Shown here piece by piece: positions 38,836 to 53,051 of a DNA stretch of 64,000 nt (position 1 is its first letter; each line of letters opens with the position of its first letter). The notes beneath the pieces are model-generated. The model saw only the letters and a program-made list of their open reading frames with translations, had not been told where the DNA came from and did not search any database. The position numbers were made by a program, and so were the translations under genes. Source of the DNA: Saccoglossus kowalevskii (lineage: Eukaryota > Hemichordata > Enteropneusta > Harrimaniidae); contig NW_003142305.1 of assembly GCF_000003605.2 (NCBI RefSeq), positions 169,178 to 233,177 on the forward strand, read 5' to 3'.

Positions 38836-41800
38836 ATGGCTAGCTCCAAAACAAGGCAGCAACCGCCCACGCTGGTTATCGGAGTTATTGACGAAGTGTC
38901 CGATAACGAATTGAGTTCGAGAAGTCCACATGCAGGTTGGAGTCTCAACAATACATTTGTGCTGTGTATGTCTATTCTGGTTGCCTTGCTCTTGGTCGCC
39001 GTGACAGCCCTCGGCAGCGTGTCTTGTGCGCTGTATGCCAGTAACATAGCGTTGATAAGTAAACAACACGCGAACGAGAGGAGGTTCCAAGCTCTGTATG
39101 ATATAACAAGCGAGGTGCTTGCCATGGAGGGGCTAGACGATTTGCAACGTAGATTCAGTCAAGAGTACGGTGACGAGGTAAGTGAACATCCTAAACAAGG
39201 TACACCGTAAAACATAATTTATGCAGGATTATATGGTAAACAAACAGGGGAAGAATCGAATGCCAGAACCCCCTTCCCAACTATATGCCCCTGGGCGTGG
39301 AGCTGTAACTTGGGGGTGATTTACGTTATGTACATGTCGGGGGGTGTAGCGTCTATGTGTGGTTACAAGTGCTCTAGATCGCAGTCAAATTCATTGTACT
39401 TCGTCCTATATAACTCACGGTAGACACACATACAGTGTCAGCGTAGGTACTAGTAATTCACGTACTTAATTGGTCTGAATGGCGAAAACATTAGCATCAG
39501 CCTGGATGTGATTATTAATGTTTAATTGTATTCAAATTAATAACATCGGAACAGTGAATTTATAATCCAATGTGGTGTTTTACGTCTGTATTAGAATTAT
39601 GAAACGGGCTGTTCGGTAATTTGGTAAAGCAAATTCTTTGGAAAAATCGATGAAAATGTTAAGCAAATTAAGCCAGGTATATCTCTTTAGCAATTGTTGT
39701 CAGTTAAATTGATCGATTATACAGAGGCGGCGGAACAACTTTTGCATGAGGGGCGAGATCTGAAATCCAGATCCTCTGAAACGCTATTTCCTGCATTTTG
39801 AGGGGCAAATTTTACTGACACAAAGGGTTTCAGCTTGATTGCCACCCCCCCCCGTGCCACCGCCACTGTTATAATACGTGTCTGAGATCATTCGGACAAA
39901 CTTTATGGTTTGGAAATACATGTATTGTGTAAAATGTGCGAATTGCCGAATTGTTTGAGCATTTGCCTAGAATCAACGCGAATAGATCAAAATGAAATTC
40001 AAACAAACAATAAAATGCGAAGTCGAAACGACATTCGGTCGCGATGACAACCAATGCGGAATATTCAACATTTCCTGTTTTCTGATTGATATTAAAGATT
40101 TAAAATACTAATATCTCCTGCCAATATTGACGCCCAGTTTTACGTATTCACCCCATATTTACGTATCCTCCCCATATGTACGTATTCTCTAATATTTAAT
40201 TATGCAGTCCTTATTATGTATGCAATACATATCTACGTTATATACGCCCTCGTATTTTCGTATCCCTTCCCCACATAGACGTATTATCTTCCTATAGTTA
40301 CGTAAGCCATTCCAATATTTTTTCCAAATACGCGCGCATAAACTCAGTATTTACATATCCCTGCCTATTAGTAACAGGTGCGAATTCACGAAGTAATTGA
40401 CCACAGACGACCTATTACCTATTATAAATGCTGTATTATTTAATGTATTTCCGCTCAGAGCAAGCTGACTGAAAACGTCGAAAATGATCGTGACGTCAGG
40501 GACACGTCGGACAACGGTGAGTATGGTGTCGACGAAGATAGAGTTTTCATTTCTCTTTGCCTTCAATCTTTAAGTTTTAATATTACTACATGTTGCTGTG
40601 TACACTAACACTTCTATTTTGTTTTATTTTCAATAATTTTCCACCTAGCGCCTGAAATACCCTGCCCCTCTGAAATTGTAGTACAACGCGTAAAGCGTAA
40701 ATCACGAAAGAAACCAAAAAGAAAAGGTATGGTGGCGCACTATATATTTGGCTTCTGATGAGTACTCTGTCTCCAAGTACATACAACGAATACGTACGGA
40801 TATGCATCGTTTCTTTCTCGGGGCATTTTGGTTTATTATGTGTACAGATGGCATGGAAGCGTAGTTTACATATTCCATGTTATACATGACTTCACGCTTT
40901 ATTATTAAGAGTTCGCTTGTCCGTGCATGAACAAAGACCCTAAGGTTTTAACATGCGAGATCGTAATAAAATAGGGCAACGTGAAGATTAGGGTAAACAT
41001 GGCCTCGTTCCAGATTCTTTTTTCAGTCTTCTCTCGTGTTACCTTCTTTCAGTAGATGTACATGCTATGGTGACAATACGTAATATATATTCTAAAAGCT
41101 TAAATATAGGGTGGGTGGTGATTCGCGCGAACACATTTCGACAGCAGCATCGCGGCGCCCAGTCATCTGTGCTGTAGCCTTAATGTCAATGAGCAAATAT
41201 AAGTATTGTGTTTGGATCTGCTATCGTTAATTTATTTCTACTAATGTGAACATTCCTTCATTTTGAATTTGGGGTGATGCATGTGTCGGTACCATGATGT
41301 TCACTATATTTGGCGTTTGGTTGTTTACATGGAGGCAGAGTAAGTTACTCTATCAGATTGTCGCATGCAATATTAAAATACTAATAAAACTAACAGCTAA
41401 ATAAACACGAGAATCTTGTGGTACTAATGTGGGTGCTGGAGAAATTGATACATCCGTATTAAATGTGACAATAACATCAACCATATCGTTGAAACTTCAA
41501 TCACTCGTTTTTTCACTATATACTACATTTACCGGTACATTTGCACTTATTTCACTGGCAAACACACATAGCTGATAATGCAAAAATTTGAACATTGTAC
41601 TGAACTGTCTAGACAATGCTATATCAATTACCGACTTTTTTGGGGGGGGGCTATAAACTGTATATTATCCACCAATCAACCATCAGGATTCACGTGACAC
41701 ATACACAGATGTGACCTAAAAAGACGAACTTGCTCAATATATCGCATACACTGAATAGAAAGGAAGCTTCTTACTGCGTGATGGTTTAATGGAAATCTAT

Positions 41801-44800
41801 GTATGGTGTATTGTGACTGGTGGCAGCAAAACAAACAATTATAGCTTCAAATCAAGGCAGAATTCATAACAGTTTTCGCAACATGTTCCGTTCTTGATCA
41901 TATTAGTTTTGACTATATACCATTATGTCATGATATTAAGAGGGGGTCGCTGCTGAATGCACTCGCAGGTGACACGTGGATAATAATGAATGATTCGACT
42001 TTGATACCAATTCTGCTTGTCAACATGGAAATGGTTTCCGATCACGAGTGCAGCCGATGCATTACCGGAACTTTAGCCTTTGGCCCAAGTAATCACCATA
42101 GAGTCTTTAGATATGTACTATTCATAAGAAATCCTATACAACGTAATTCTGAAATCGAATTTAGAAAAAAAAATCCGAAAATCAAGTAAAGTGAATTTAA
42201 CCCTAAAATCGTGTTTGGTTTGGTTAATGGCGTGTTGGCAGAATATCTACTGCCCCTTGGTGTCAGCCTGTATTTCAAATATATTCATACCAAGCATATA
42301 TTCTTACAGAAAGAAGAGTAAGATGCGTTCAAGGTCCACCAGGTACGTTTAAAACATTTAAATATTCACAGTATTATTTGTTGCAATGCCGGCGCCAGTT
42401 CGACTGACCCAACATTGTAGGTACATTGTTGTCCTACGTGCGACGTTGTCGGTCACATTGAATAGGCATCTTCACTGAAACCGATGAACCATTAAGCCCT
42501 CTGACTGTCAGTACTTTTTGTATATGAAATTATTTTCATAAGTTGGCCCCTCTAAAATCTATAAGCGCTTGAATTCTTTCAAATCATTTAGTGAACTAAC
42601 TCTCATTTTATTTACCACGTGTAGGTCCACCGGGTAACTGCTCTTGCAACCTGACCTCCTTACTCGAAGAGGAAATGACGTCACGAAAGAGGATTGACGT
42701 TTCCGTATGTATATCACGAATTTTTAGATATTGAAGAATCCGTATGGGGTCACGCCTTTTTATTCGCCAGGTGGATTATATTACTTTTCGTTCGAAGTTT
42801 ATCTTGAATGTGAACTTGCTATTGAGTTAGTATGACGTAAGCTTAAACTTTCATTTTAGAATGGGTTGTCATCATTTCACATGATTGGACACGAACATGT
42901 CATCACAAGTAATGGTAAGTATAAATCAGTTGTATGTACTATATCAATACACCACTCTATTGACGAACGCTTCTTGACGTAATCACTACGCAATGCCGCT
43001 CAAAACGACGACTTTGTTTGGTTTCACAGTATTTCGTCGTCTATAGTATTATTTCCTAAAAATCTAATCTCCATCGAATTGCGACAAATGAAAACGATAT
43101 GAACGGTTTCGTTATAGAATAGTTTCTTCAAGTTTGATAGAGGGCGCCATGCGTTATAAATATGGACATCTCAAACATAATTGTCTGATCACGTATGCTA
43201 ATAAATATTTAGGTTGTGAAATAAAAAAGTGTGTTTGTGACAGCATTCGTTCAACACTGAAAACTCAGTGACACACAAAAACATTGATATTGAAAATACA
43301 TGTTCTCATATATGATAACATCGCCGATTAAAATGCGCATGCGCACTTGTCCCAAATGTCCCATGAAATATTGTTTTTTGTTTTTTTAAATTTAACCATG
43401 ATACATGCTTAAATCATCGAATGACTGCATCAATCCGTTTCTCGAGCACCACCGTCCAAACCAACGAGAAACAATCGTGCTTGGAAAATGTCATGTCGCC
43501 ATATCACTTTTAATAACTGTGCATAGTTCCATGCATATATAGTACATTCAATGTTGATAAGCATTTAAACATGAAAAGTCAACTTATTCCTTCATATAGA
43601 TAACTTTTATTTCTCTCGCATAAATAAAATTCTTGAACACTTTTCACTTTGATCTGTCTGTAGGAGGGTACTTTTCCTGGAAAAGAGAATATACGGAATC
43701 GTACTTCGAATTAGCCCACGACAGAATTGAGTCACGTGGTGGTCACGAAGTGCAATATATTACAATAACAGTTCCCGGCTATTATTTCGTGTACTCCCAG
43801 TTGATGTATGCAGATGGCCGTTCCTTGAATATTGGACATAAGACCGTGGTTGAACGTGGTAATGTGGAAATAGATATCATGCTCAGTGGTGCCACAGAAC
43901 AGACAGGGTGAGTTAACTAATTTAGGCGTCCTTTCGGAGTCACCTGCGCATGCGTCAGATGGCCTTAGCGTGCCGTTGTTTACAAACAAGCGTCGTCGCC
44001 TGGGACTCAATTCCCGCGCGTGCGCAGGTGACGACACAATTACGTATGACTACAGAATTTACATATTTGCGAGTTAATTAAAAGCCTGAAATTTCACGGT
44101 TCGTAAAAATATCGCCTCTAGGAAAGGGTAACACAAATCATGTCTGTGGGTGGTGGTGATCTTGTATCACACACCCGTTTTAGCTAAAATTCAAAACTAC
44201 CTGAAATAGTTGTATTATTACAATTTATAATAATAGTCATTCAAGAGATATTGCGTAAAACAGCCAATATCTTGGGATGTTGGTGCATGTCATGATAGTC
44301 AATTACGATTACCATTATCCTTGTATGAACCAATCAGATTATGCGGATTTTTATTACGTCATGATAGTGTGAAGATACCGACGGGGTGAATTTTGCTGCC
44401 ATTTGTTTTTGTTTATGACCCCCGGGCTTCATTTTTTAAAGAAATAATTAGTATTTATGATAATTATTACAAAAATAATCACATACAAACGTTCATCGAC
44501 ATTTTATAAGAACCTTTCACAGCGAAATTATTCTGAAAACCCCCTATCAAATTGTTAAATCACCGGAGCAGAACTTATTGATTTGGTATTTTGACAGTTA
44601 ATCTCCAGTCACATGACCCCATGTAAACAGTCTTTGAAAACATGAATTATCAAATTCCTGAATATTTCAGCTTTCAGAAAATATATAGTTTGCCGTCAAT
44701 AAGTTTTGATTTGAATTGCTCAGATCGTTTTAACTAAACGATGGGATTTCCCCGGGTGCTACCTTAATGCGCTGAACTGGCATGATATACGAGATGAACT

Positions 44801-45199
44801 ATTATAGTCACCTCCTTTTATATTATGTTATTTAGATGGAACATTTTGTATTGATTTGTCTCTACTGTATGGAATGTTCCTTGCCTCTCCATCACCAAAA
44901 TATAAACAAAAAAACGTTGCATTTGTACCTATGAGGGCGTTATGTTTGAAGGTTCGGCGAAAACATCACTGTTATTCAGTATGTAATGCATATTTTACAG
45001 ATCAAGAAATACTCGTACACCACCCGCTGATTCCGGTTACCATGGCGGCGTGTTCTATCTTCGACGTGATGATAAGATCGGTATACAGCCATTGTATGCA
45101 GGAGAAAAATTTGTACTCGATCCGACTAAATCATTTTTTGGTGGTTTCCGCATCTGGGCTGGGCATGGCGACGACGGCATCGACAGTGGGTATGCTTGA
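38836..45199 (+). CDS. TNF-superfamily ligand, EDA-like (TNF gene 3)
   Basis: Eight exons join in phase to 362 residues: 38836-39177, 40459-40516, 40649-40726, 42310-42342, 42625-42704, 42860-42914, 43664-43907, 45001-45199. The cytoplasmic part is about 40 residues. A membrane helix lies at about 41-66 (FVLCMSILVALLLVAVTALG). A basic run (QRVKRKSRKKPKRK, then ERRVR) contains a furin-type R-x-K-R. Short Gly-Pro-Pro collagen pieces span two exons that split a Gly codon. The TNF domain has GYYFVYSQLMYADG and GGVFYLRRDDKIGIQPL and ends SFFGGFRI plus a short tail. This is the EDA layout with a very short collagen stalk. AATAAA lies at 45915-45920. It is the cleanest of the three TNF genes. Confidence 0.88.
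43936..44035. repeat. MITE-like palindromic repeat, copy 1
   Basis: An inverted repeat has arms gtcacctgcgcatgcg (43939-43954) and cgcgtgcgcaggtgac (ending about 44032), 15 of 16 paired. It lies in intron 7 of TNF gene 3, just after the donor. A related copy lies at about 53052. Confidence 0.55.
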
Positions 45200-46737
45200 A
45201 TGGCGCGCAATGAGTCTAGATTGTACAGACAGTTAAGGTGTTACTAGATCGTTTCTGTACTGTGTAATGGGTCAGTCAGTGGTAATTCTGTTATGACGGC
45301 GTGCCTATATCATCTTGCATATGCCAGTGATTTATACAACAATGTGTGTTGTACGTTCAACCCACAGCAACTTGAAAGTGCGTAATATTTGCTGTTCTTG
45401 CACTAAATTTTCTGGACTAGCACGGCTGTGATATTGTTAGTATAGCCGCGGAAAAGTTGATATCTGAGCTTCGCCGGTATGTTATTTGCCCCTGACGCCA
45501 ATACTAAGTTTTTCAAACCGTGATTTTCTTATCAACTGAGAATAAGTAATTTGGTTGAGTGTTCATCTTACACGCTGCCTAGTCGTCATTATATTTGATA
45601 GTAAACTTGAAACATTCCTTGGTTTGGCGAGAATTACCGTCCCTTCGTGAATGTTTATATTGACATAATAACCACGTGACCCCTCGGTAGACTCAACAAT
45701 AATGGCCGCTGAGATGGTAATTTGTGTCGTTCTCAGTCAATGTCCAAAATATGAGAATATATATAGTGTTCTGACTGCCTGACTACTAATGTAATTTTAT
45801 GTTATACAATTTTATGCAGAGTCACGTGACGTGCCAACCCTTCCACGCATACGACCACGTTTTTCATATCAGATTTTTATGACAACAGTTGTATTAAACA
45901 AGACTGTTTTGTAAAATAAATACCAATTTATAGAATGCACGTGTGTAAATTGTTCATGAAATGTATTTTATATTTTACCAGTAGAAAGCACACACACGGA
46001 CTGGCCCAGTGGGTAGAAATTGGGACCTACAATCACCCGAGAGAAGTATCGTAGACATTATTTCTTTAAATACATACTTTTATTGGGCAGACTTTATAGT
46101 GACAATGATTCTGCTTAAATAGCGCCCTATTTGTTGGAAATTCTACGGAATCGTTTGCTTACTCGGCTGTCAATCCCGGAAATTGCATACAGGAAACATG
46201 GCACATCGTTGTTTATTTTACAAACTCTATTAATTAATTAATTAATTAAATTTGCTGTGAGTTTAGGCGTCCCTTTAACATGAACGTCTGCACCATCTTT
46301 AGAGATAAAGTCGTGTCAACGAACAATATATATATATATTGAAGGTTTAATGTGAAACTAGAGTAAATTCATGGTAAAATGCAGGAGTTAGCACCACCAA
46401 TATTAACTAATACACCATTCCTGTTAATCGCGCCCTCTAGCGAAAAAGTGCTTTTGTGACGTCATAATTACGTATTGGCTGAAACGCTACTGTTCAGTGA
46501 GTTGACCACAGATTTAAATAATATGTGGCTATTTGAACGGTCTCCTTTCACCCATTTATCCCACTTAAGTACTCACAGTTGCCAGAGGGCGCAACATGTC
46601 CGTGAAGACAAGTTTTGTCTGTTTGAATATTAGCTTTCCATGCAAACGAGAGAAATTGTCGCAAAATCAGAACGATAGTAAAAGTGACGAAGACCTTCGA
46701 ACACAAATTGCTGGGTTGTGCTTTGTTTAGTTATGCG
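45200..46737. other. Spacer between TNF gene 3 and the cystine-knot gene
   Basis: The two genes converge here. Likely polyadenylation signals for TNF gene 3 (45915-45920) and, on the minus strand, for the cystine-knot gene (TTTATT at 46212-46217 or 46079-46084) lie in it. Short runs such as ttaattaatt and atatatata occur. No other gene is seen. Confidence 0.45.
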
Positions 46738-48360
46738 TCACGGTTTACATACTGCACAGCCGCAGGAGAGAATGTATCTATATGTTGCATAGGCGAACTG
46801 GTTCTTCCTACAGCGCAGGCGCACAGCTTTGATGTTCGATTGTTGGTCTTGGCAACTTTGGCATTTATATTTGAAAGGATGACGTAGAACGTCGCGAAAC
46901 GTCACAACTGGGTCGGTGGATGAAGTGTCCTCACAGCTTCCACTGCAACGAGACATCAATACAATCTGCGGAGAAAATGTGTATGGTATCGTGAAAACAA
47001 ATCTAATTACTGCAACTAATTAGAAGATGAACTGCATTTATCACAGAATGTAAATAATACACAGAAGCAAGAAAGAAGCTATTCACAGAAAATTATCTTA
47101 TCTTATCTTATCTTATCTTATCTTATCTTATCTTATCTTATCTTATCTTATCTTATCTTATCTTATCTTATCTTATCTTATCTTATCTCATAACAATTCC
47201 AAACAAGTTTCATGCGAACACAATGAACGTTCAATAGACAGAACATTAAATTCTAATACTAGTAGTTGTAACCTCATTCCACGAGGTGCGAATTTGAAAA
47301 GGTGCAGTTAATGGAGCCATTCATTGAAAAAGCTATTCCAAGAAGATTTATTGAGGAGAGAACTATTGCTATTCTTTGATTACAGGGTTGAAATTTTGCA
47401 ATTCTCTCCAGACAAGAAATATTGCGTGCAATTTCTGCAGTATAGGGAACGATTTTGAGATTTGTTTGAGGGGAGCTACATTGTAAATCTTGGGTTAGAG
47501 AATTTTCCTAGATTGTTTAGGATTGTTTTTAGAGTGACCATTTTGTCCATTTAGTGAGACAAAATTGTTCGGATCCGTGTATGTTCCTGCATTTAAAAAA
47601 AGGCCAATCTTATACAAATTTCTGGGCAGATGGAAAAAAACAAAGAATTATTTTGCGGGCAGGGAAAAACGTGCTAAGAAACGTGTGGAAGGAAACATGA
47701 CCTTCAAAAAGATGGGAGTGAGCAAAAATATCAAAAGCCTCGTATGGAAGTTGGGAAAATCTCTAGCCAGAGGGTAGGATATGAACGGCTTTTAATTTCC
47801 CTTTCTAAAAGTCTACATTCCAGGCCAAATTTCTAGATCTTTGAAATAAGTTTTGTCATGAAAAGAACATTAAGGTATATCACTCGTTGGTTGCACCCGT
47901 TTGAACCCGTTCTTGGAACGACCCCGCACTCGCTCGATAAACATACTGATAATATACAGATGGAGTCAGTTATCGTTTATTAAAACCCAAGGCCCCAAAA
48001 CAATTAGACACACTACGACAATTCCATCGTCAAATCTGCGTCTCGTTGGCTAGCCTTATTTTAAGCCTGTGTTTTAGGTGGGGACAATAAGTTCCAAAAC
48101 TGAAAAAATTGACCACCATTCTCAAGCATCCATTAAAATATACTTAATGTTGACGTCAGACTTGGCATGGACTCGGAGTAGTACATATGTAGAATATTCT
48201 CAGTGGTTACCTTGTCATTACATTTCTTCTTTGGGTGAGTGATGCTCTGTGTGTAGTAGTATCTCATGCACTTCGTTTCCATGGCAACATCTTGTGTGAA
48301 TACCACAATAAGAAGAGCAAACAGGAGTATTATATATGGTCTATGTAGTAAATCATCCAT
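46738..48360 (-). CDS. Secreted cystine-knot peptide, glycoprotein-hormone/bursicon-like
   Basis: Two minus-strand exons, 48211-48360 and 46738-46965, join in phase 0 (AAG/GTAACC donor, TCCGCAG acceptor) to 125 residues. Residues 1-26 are a signal peptide (hydrophobic core IILLFALLIVVF). The mature part has ten cysteines: 31, 47, 57, 61, 85, 88, 102, 118, 120 and 123. They form C-15-C-9-C-S-G-S-C, then C-x-x-C, a VRLRC strand, and the end CGCAVCKP. This is the pattern of cystine-knot hormones. The C-x-G-x-C and final C-x-C-x-x-C followed by a basic residue are closest to glycoprotein hormone alpha2; bursicon and other CTCK proteins share parts of it. One difference is C-x-x-C where alpha2 has CC. 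A secreted signalling role is inferred. No beta5 partner was found in the window. Confidence 0.75.
47093..47187. repeat. (TTATC)n pentanucleotide microsatellite
   Basis: About nineteen uninterrupted TTATC units lie in the intron of the cystine-knot gene. Copy number is probably polymorphic. Confidence 0.97.
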
Positions 48361-51155
48361 GCCTTTTCCTGTAGAAATTAGAAAAATAAAGTTCGATGGA
48401 TATAAAAGAGAAAATAAAGTCGAACCAGGCTTTTCTGATTACTGTATATGATGACTTAATTAATCGAAATTTTCCCACGTGTTGTGCGACAGTGAGTCTT
48501 TTCTACTAGAAAGAAACTATAACTAGCAATAATACACACGACAGTACAATATAGGCTAACATTTCTACGGCATTCTTGTATTATCTACGGTTATTGCATC
48601 TACACATGTGTATGGTAAGAAACATTGTAATGCGGTGCACCCAAAGTGCCAAGGGTACTGGATTTTTCGATATGACTGATTTCCAAGAAATGGAATGTTG
48701 CATCTCGATTGTTATAGGGTGAATAGCGCCCTCATATGAAATGATCAATAATTGCTACATAACTGTGTAATTGTGTTTCGTTTCGAAATGTGTTCATCTA
48801 GACTATAAACATCTGGCTTGGCTTACATTAAACATTAATAAAGTAATTGTTCACATTAAACTATAATAAAGTAATGTTTTGATCGAAGTCAAAGTGATGT
48901 GACCGAGAATAAAGTTTCTTAAAAATGTGTTTTAATGCAGGGGAAATACAAGCATATTTAAATACAATAATGCACGAGTTTATATGGGAAGGTACTTTTA
49001 ATGTTGTGAATGTTTGTATCATAGACGCAAACTTAAATAACTGTGATTGAATAATGCATTACAAAAACAATTATTATTGGTGTAGCCGAACTTGTATATT
49101 ATTTTAGATTGGAATATGAATAAAATGCATGCAAATGTGGTTTAGGATTCAAAAACTAGTACGCCAAGAATTGAATACAGTCATTCACAAGGAATAGTAC
49201 AACAAAGTTTCAAAAATTTGTGTTCCATTCCTAGGAATGTAATAGTATTACAGCATCACTACCAGTAAGTGAAAACAATATGCTAATATAATATTTGGAT
49301 GTAGGCTAGATAGGGGGGGGGGGGGTCAATAATGAGCAGCGAAATATGTGACTTGCACGCAAGTCTCTATGGGAGTAAATTTAAAATGGTTCATTGCCCG
49401 GTAAACTAACAAATGATTTGCCTGTAAATGTTATATAGTTCGCGTAATACTCTGTACCTACTCTATTCTGGTACATTCTAAACTAAAGATGTCACTACTC
49501 TACTAATCCCACGCAACGTAAGTGAGTATCGAAACATGTGATTTCAGTTAGAACTAAACATTCTTTTAAAATTCATGTGACATTTTCATTAACTTGTTCA
49601 CCGTGTGGCTGCTGTCACAAGTGTGGAGATTTTAATTGTTGATTTTAACAACAATACTTATAGGCAAATACCTATCCGCGGATTCCACGGGGTATTAGTT
49701 TGAAGGATATGTATTAGTAATGGAATGTCCAGGAATACGATAGCCCGGACATACACACTATGGGTAACACTATTTAGAGTAAATAAGCAAAATGTGTTGT
49801 TATTTATTGACATTGTTGTTTAAACCGTATTTATTTATTTGTCATTAGCTAAAATGTACCAAGCTTACATCGAGATAAACTGTAGAACACGTTGACATAG
49901 CTGCATGCAATTTTAGCGGATTTGTCTTTTGGAATGATTTGACAGAATCTTAATTTAGCTAAAGTGTCGACTATCTCATTGTGAAAATATAAATTAGCTG
50001 CATCTTGAATTAGCGAAATTATAGATTAGCTAAATTAGCTAAAATAACATGCTAGCTAAAAGACATGTTTTACGTTATATGCGCGTGCGTTATTCTGTCA
50101 CGGCCAGTGCGAAAACAATTGGGTCGACCTGGTATGGTAAGATCGGTTAATTTCCTCTCAAAACGCGCAATGATATGCAATAAATAGTGCTCTAACTAAA
50201 ATGTTATTATAAAATTGTGAGTTGTGAGTTGATATGAACAGTCCAAGTGTTCCGTTAACCACTATTACTACACTTCGACTAACTTCACCATCCGGCAAAA
50301 CATGGCTTATATACGTCGTCAACAGTTAAATACTGCTCGGACCAATAAATATGAAATATAGTATGCAATACTAGTATTTGATAATCATTGCAAATATTCA
50401 AAATAGCTAGCCGTTTCGGACATTCTGGTCCTTAATCAACGGTTTTCGTTTTTTTTTTTATATTATATCAATAAATCGTGGTACATAGAGTAATAATGGT
50501 GTTAGTTGTTGTCATATGCTATATGTACCATCCCGTCTAATCTATATGTCTAAGGGCATCCATCCAGAAGCGCTTTGGAAAAATAAAACATGCAACGTTA
50601 TTTTTCCATGCGCAGCGCCACAAAAAAGTGAGATAGACTAAACCGTGAGAAAGTACGTTCTAATTGTTAATGCATGCAGTGGGTGTGCCAAGGCCTAAAA
50701 TAGTATCCATATCAAAGTGCAACAATATTACATGCCGTACGTAATGTGTCACTCCGCGGGATGTCGCAACCCTAATTACCCCCTAAGTTGACAAAAATTA
50801 GAAATCCTGCAAACTGGAGCGCGCGCGATTCAGCTGGGTTTGATCATTTCTCAAACTTGTGACGTCAGAGATCGAAATTGTGCGTCAAATGCTGGCCTCT
50901 GTCGGTGAGGTCTCCCGCTATTCTGCAATTTCGCACAGACCTGTCTGCACGTGGCGGAAATGAAACGTAGCACTGTGATGCCAAGCTCAATTTTGTCGGG
51001 AGATGGTCAATTTTATTCCGGATTAACTGTTAATCAAACAAAATGACTGTGGACAACGTCAAACACACAAATTGTTTTTCAACCTGCGATATGACGTCAG
51101 ACGTCACGTCGAAAAAGGGTGAATTCAAGTTGACTAACGATTGATATAACGATTC

Positions 51156-51320
51156 TCACGTACATTTAGAAATCACATTCCTGTATAAGTACATCGTCAG
51201 CTCATAGCAAGATATCTCGCCCCCTGCCTGGTTTTGTATATTATGACTGCAGGATCCATTGCACATTTTCGAGGTCTGAATATCGAATTTGTTAAAACTG
51301 TCGCCGTTTTGTTTTGTCGA
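51156..51320 (-). other. Doubtful exon with C-x-G-x-C motif
   Basis: On the minus strand an AG acceptor near 51300 opens a frame reading FDIQTSKMCNGSCSHN, then two further Cys. It reaches a stop or a possible donor (TAC/GTGAGA). The local motif resembles the start of the second exon of the cystine-knot gene, but the later spacing does not fit a cystine knot. Confidence 0.15.
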
Positions 51321-53051
51321 GTGGTTTCCTGTCTCTTTGTGCAACATTCCCTGACATTATTATTTGAATGCATGCCCGTTCTATAGCTTTTACTCTGGAA
51401 CATACTTCATAGAAAATAGGTTGTTACATTGTAATTGTGGCGATTCTGTGTCTATATATGAACAAAACCAACCTGGAAATGTGCTTGTATCGTCGCGCTT
51501 CGACAAATTAAAAAGTGATATAAATAAGATCTAAACGTAAGTAAACTTTCATCATGACAAAAAAGTGATAGGTCTGTTTCGTAGACCAAACATTTCTATC
51601 GCTTGTTTCTGGATATAGAATGAAGTGAATAATGGAACGTGGTCAAATTTGTAAATATATAGAAGTGTCTATAATGGATGTGTTGAGATTGTCAGTTGGT
51701 ATCCATTGGAGCATTTTCTTTCTGAAAAATCGACTCAGTGTTCGAGGTTTCTCTGTCAGAGTTACATGGGTTACATAGTATACAAATACAACTAACAAAT
51801 GTAAGAGTCGTCGATGCATTTATTGATATTTTAATGCCTACGTACTGTATTTTACAATGCATTTTTTCTAAGATGTTGTTCGTTTTGGTAATGAGGTGTA
51901 TGTTCAGCAGAGAAGATTACAAATGAAAACTATTATTTTCGCCGTGATGTGAACAAAAGGTTGCTCGAGCTAAAGCGCAGACTGAGGCTGAGGCGAGGAT
52001 ATGTAAATACTACTGAATGTATAACAAGTGAAAGGCTTACCTTAAAGACGTGAAATACGCACACCTATAGTTGATATCTTACAAGCACGCAATAAATCTC
52101 AGTATGGTTCAAACGCTTATATTGCTGGAACATAAGGCACTCCCATCTCGACCCCGTTAATCTAGTGAGATCATCATATACAAATCGGAGGATAGGAGAT
52201 ACAGTCGACTTGTGGTTGAGTATGTATGCCCGAGCGTTGTGGTACGAATCCAAACTGCTGTCTTTTGACAGCGTTGGGTTAAGTCTTGTCAATTAAACAT
52301 ATCGCTATTACGCAGGAAACAAGCGCGTCGTGAGAAGGAAATTGAGAACCTCGCTGTGTTTGTTTTGGAGTCCTTGATCGTCGGCAGGGAATTGGTTCGT
52401 CTGGTTGGTTGTGGTGTCGAGTATGGGAGTCTGATCGATGTGGGTAGGTTATCGAATCACGTGTAGTCGCCGGCACCGCTGTGAATAATATTGGCTGGCG
52501 CATTGGGTGGCTGAATTTTAGTTTAACGAGAGTAGGTGAGTGAGAAAATATTAGAATTGTCTCATTAGTACAGCAATTGATGACGCAAGAAAATACATGG
52601 TCGGTAGATCACGAAAAGTTTCATTGTCCCAGTTTAGTTACGATTATTATGAATATGAGTATATTCCATAAAAAGTGCAGATAGCTGTTATTAACAAATC
52701 AGTGGAATTTTCTGAAAAGCTGTTTAATAAAATTTATAGAAAATAACAATATTAAATTTGCGTTGATATTGAATCAAAGCGAATACAATAGTTAGATTTT
52801 CAAGTGCGGGCGTGTTGGAGTGGGCGTGGACTGCAGACTGAGTTTCTCCGACCACCGTATTAGGTTCCAGGCTTAGTCACTAGTACTACTGTTGTATTAA
52901 AGAATAATTTACCAATTTACGTGTTTCGCATAAACACAACATCTGAATCAGGTACAATCGTTATTATAACTGTAATCACGAGGTACCAATAGTGCATGTG
53001 ATTATTATGTCAACCGCATTCAGATTAAGATCTCTAAATTAAAGCGGGAGA

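Noticed and set aside
44856-45236. 126-codon frame overlapping the last exon of TNF gene 3
   Set aside because: The frame that continues the TNF domain (GGVFYLRRDDKI...SFFGGFRI) is the other one and agrees with the splice phase.
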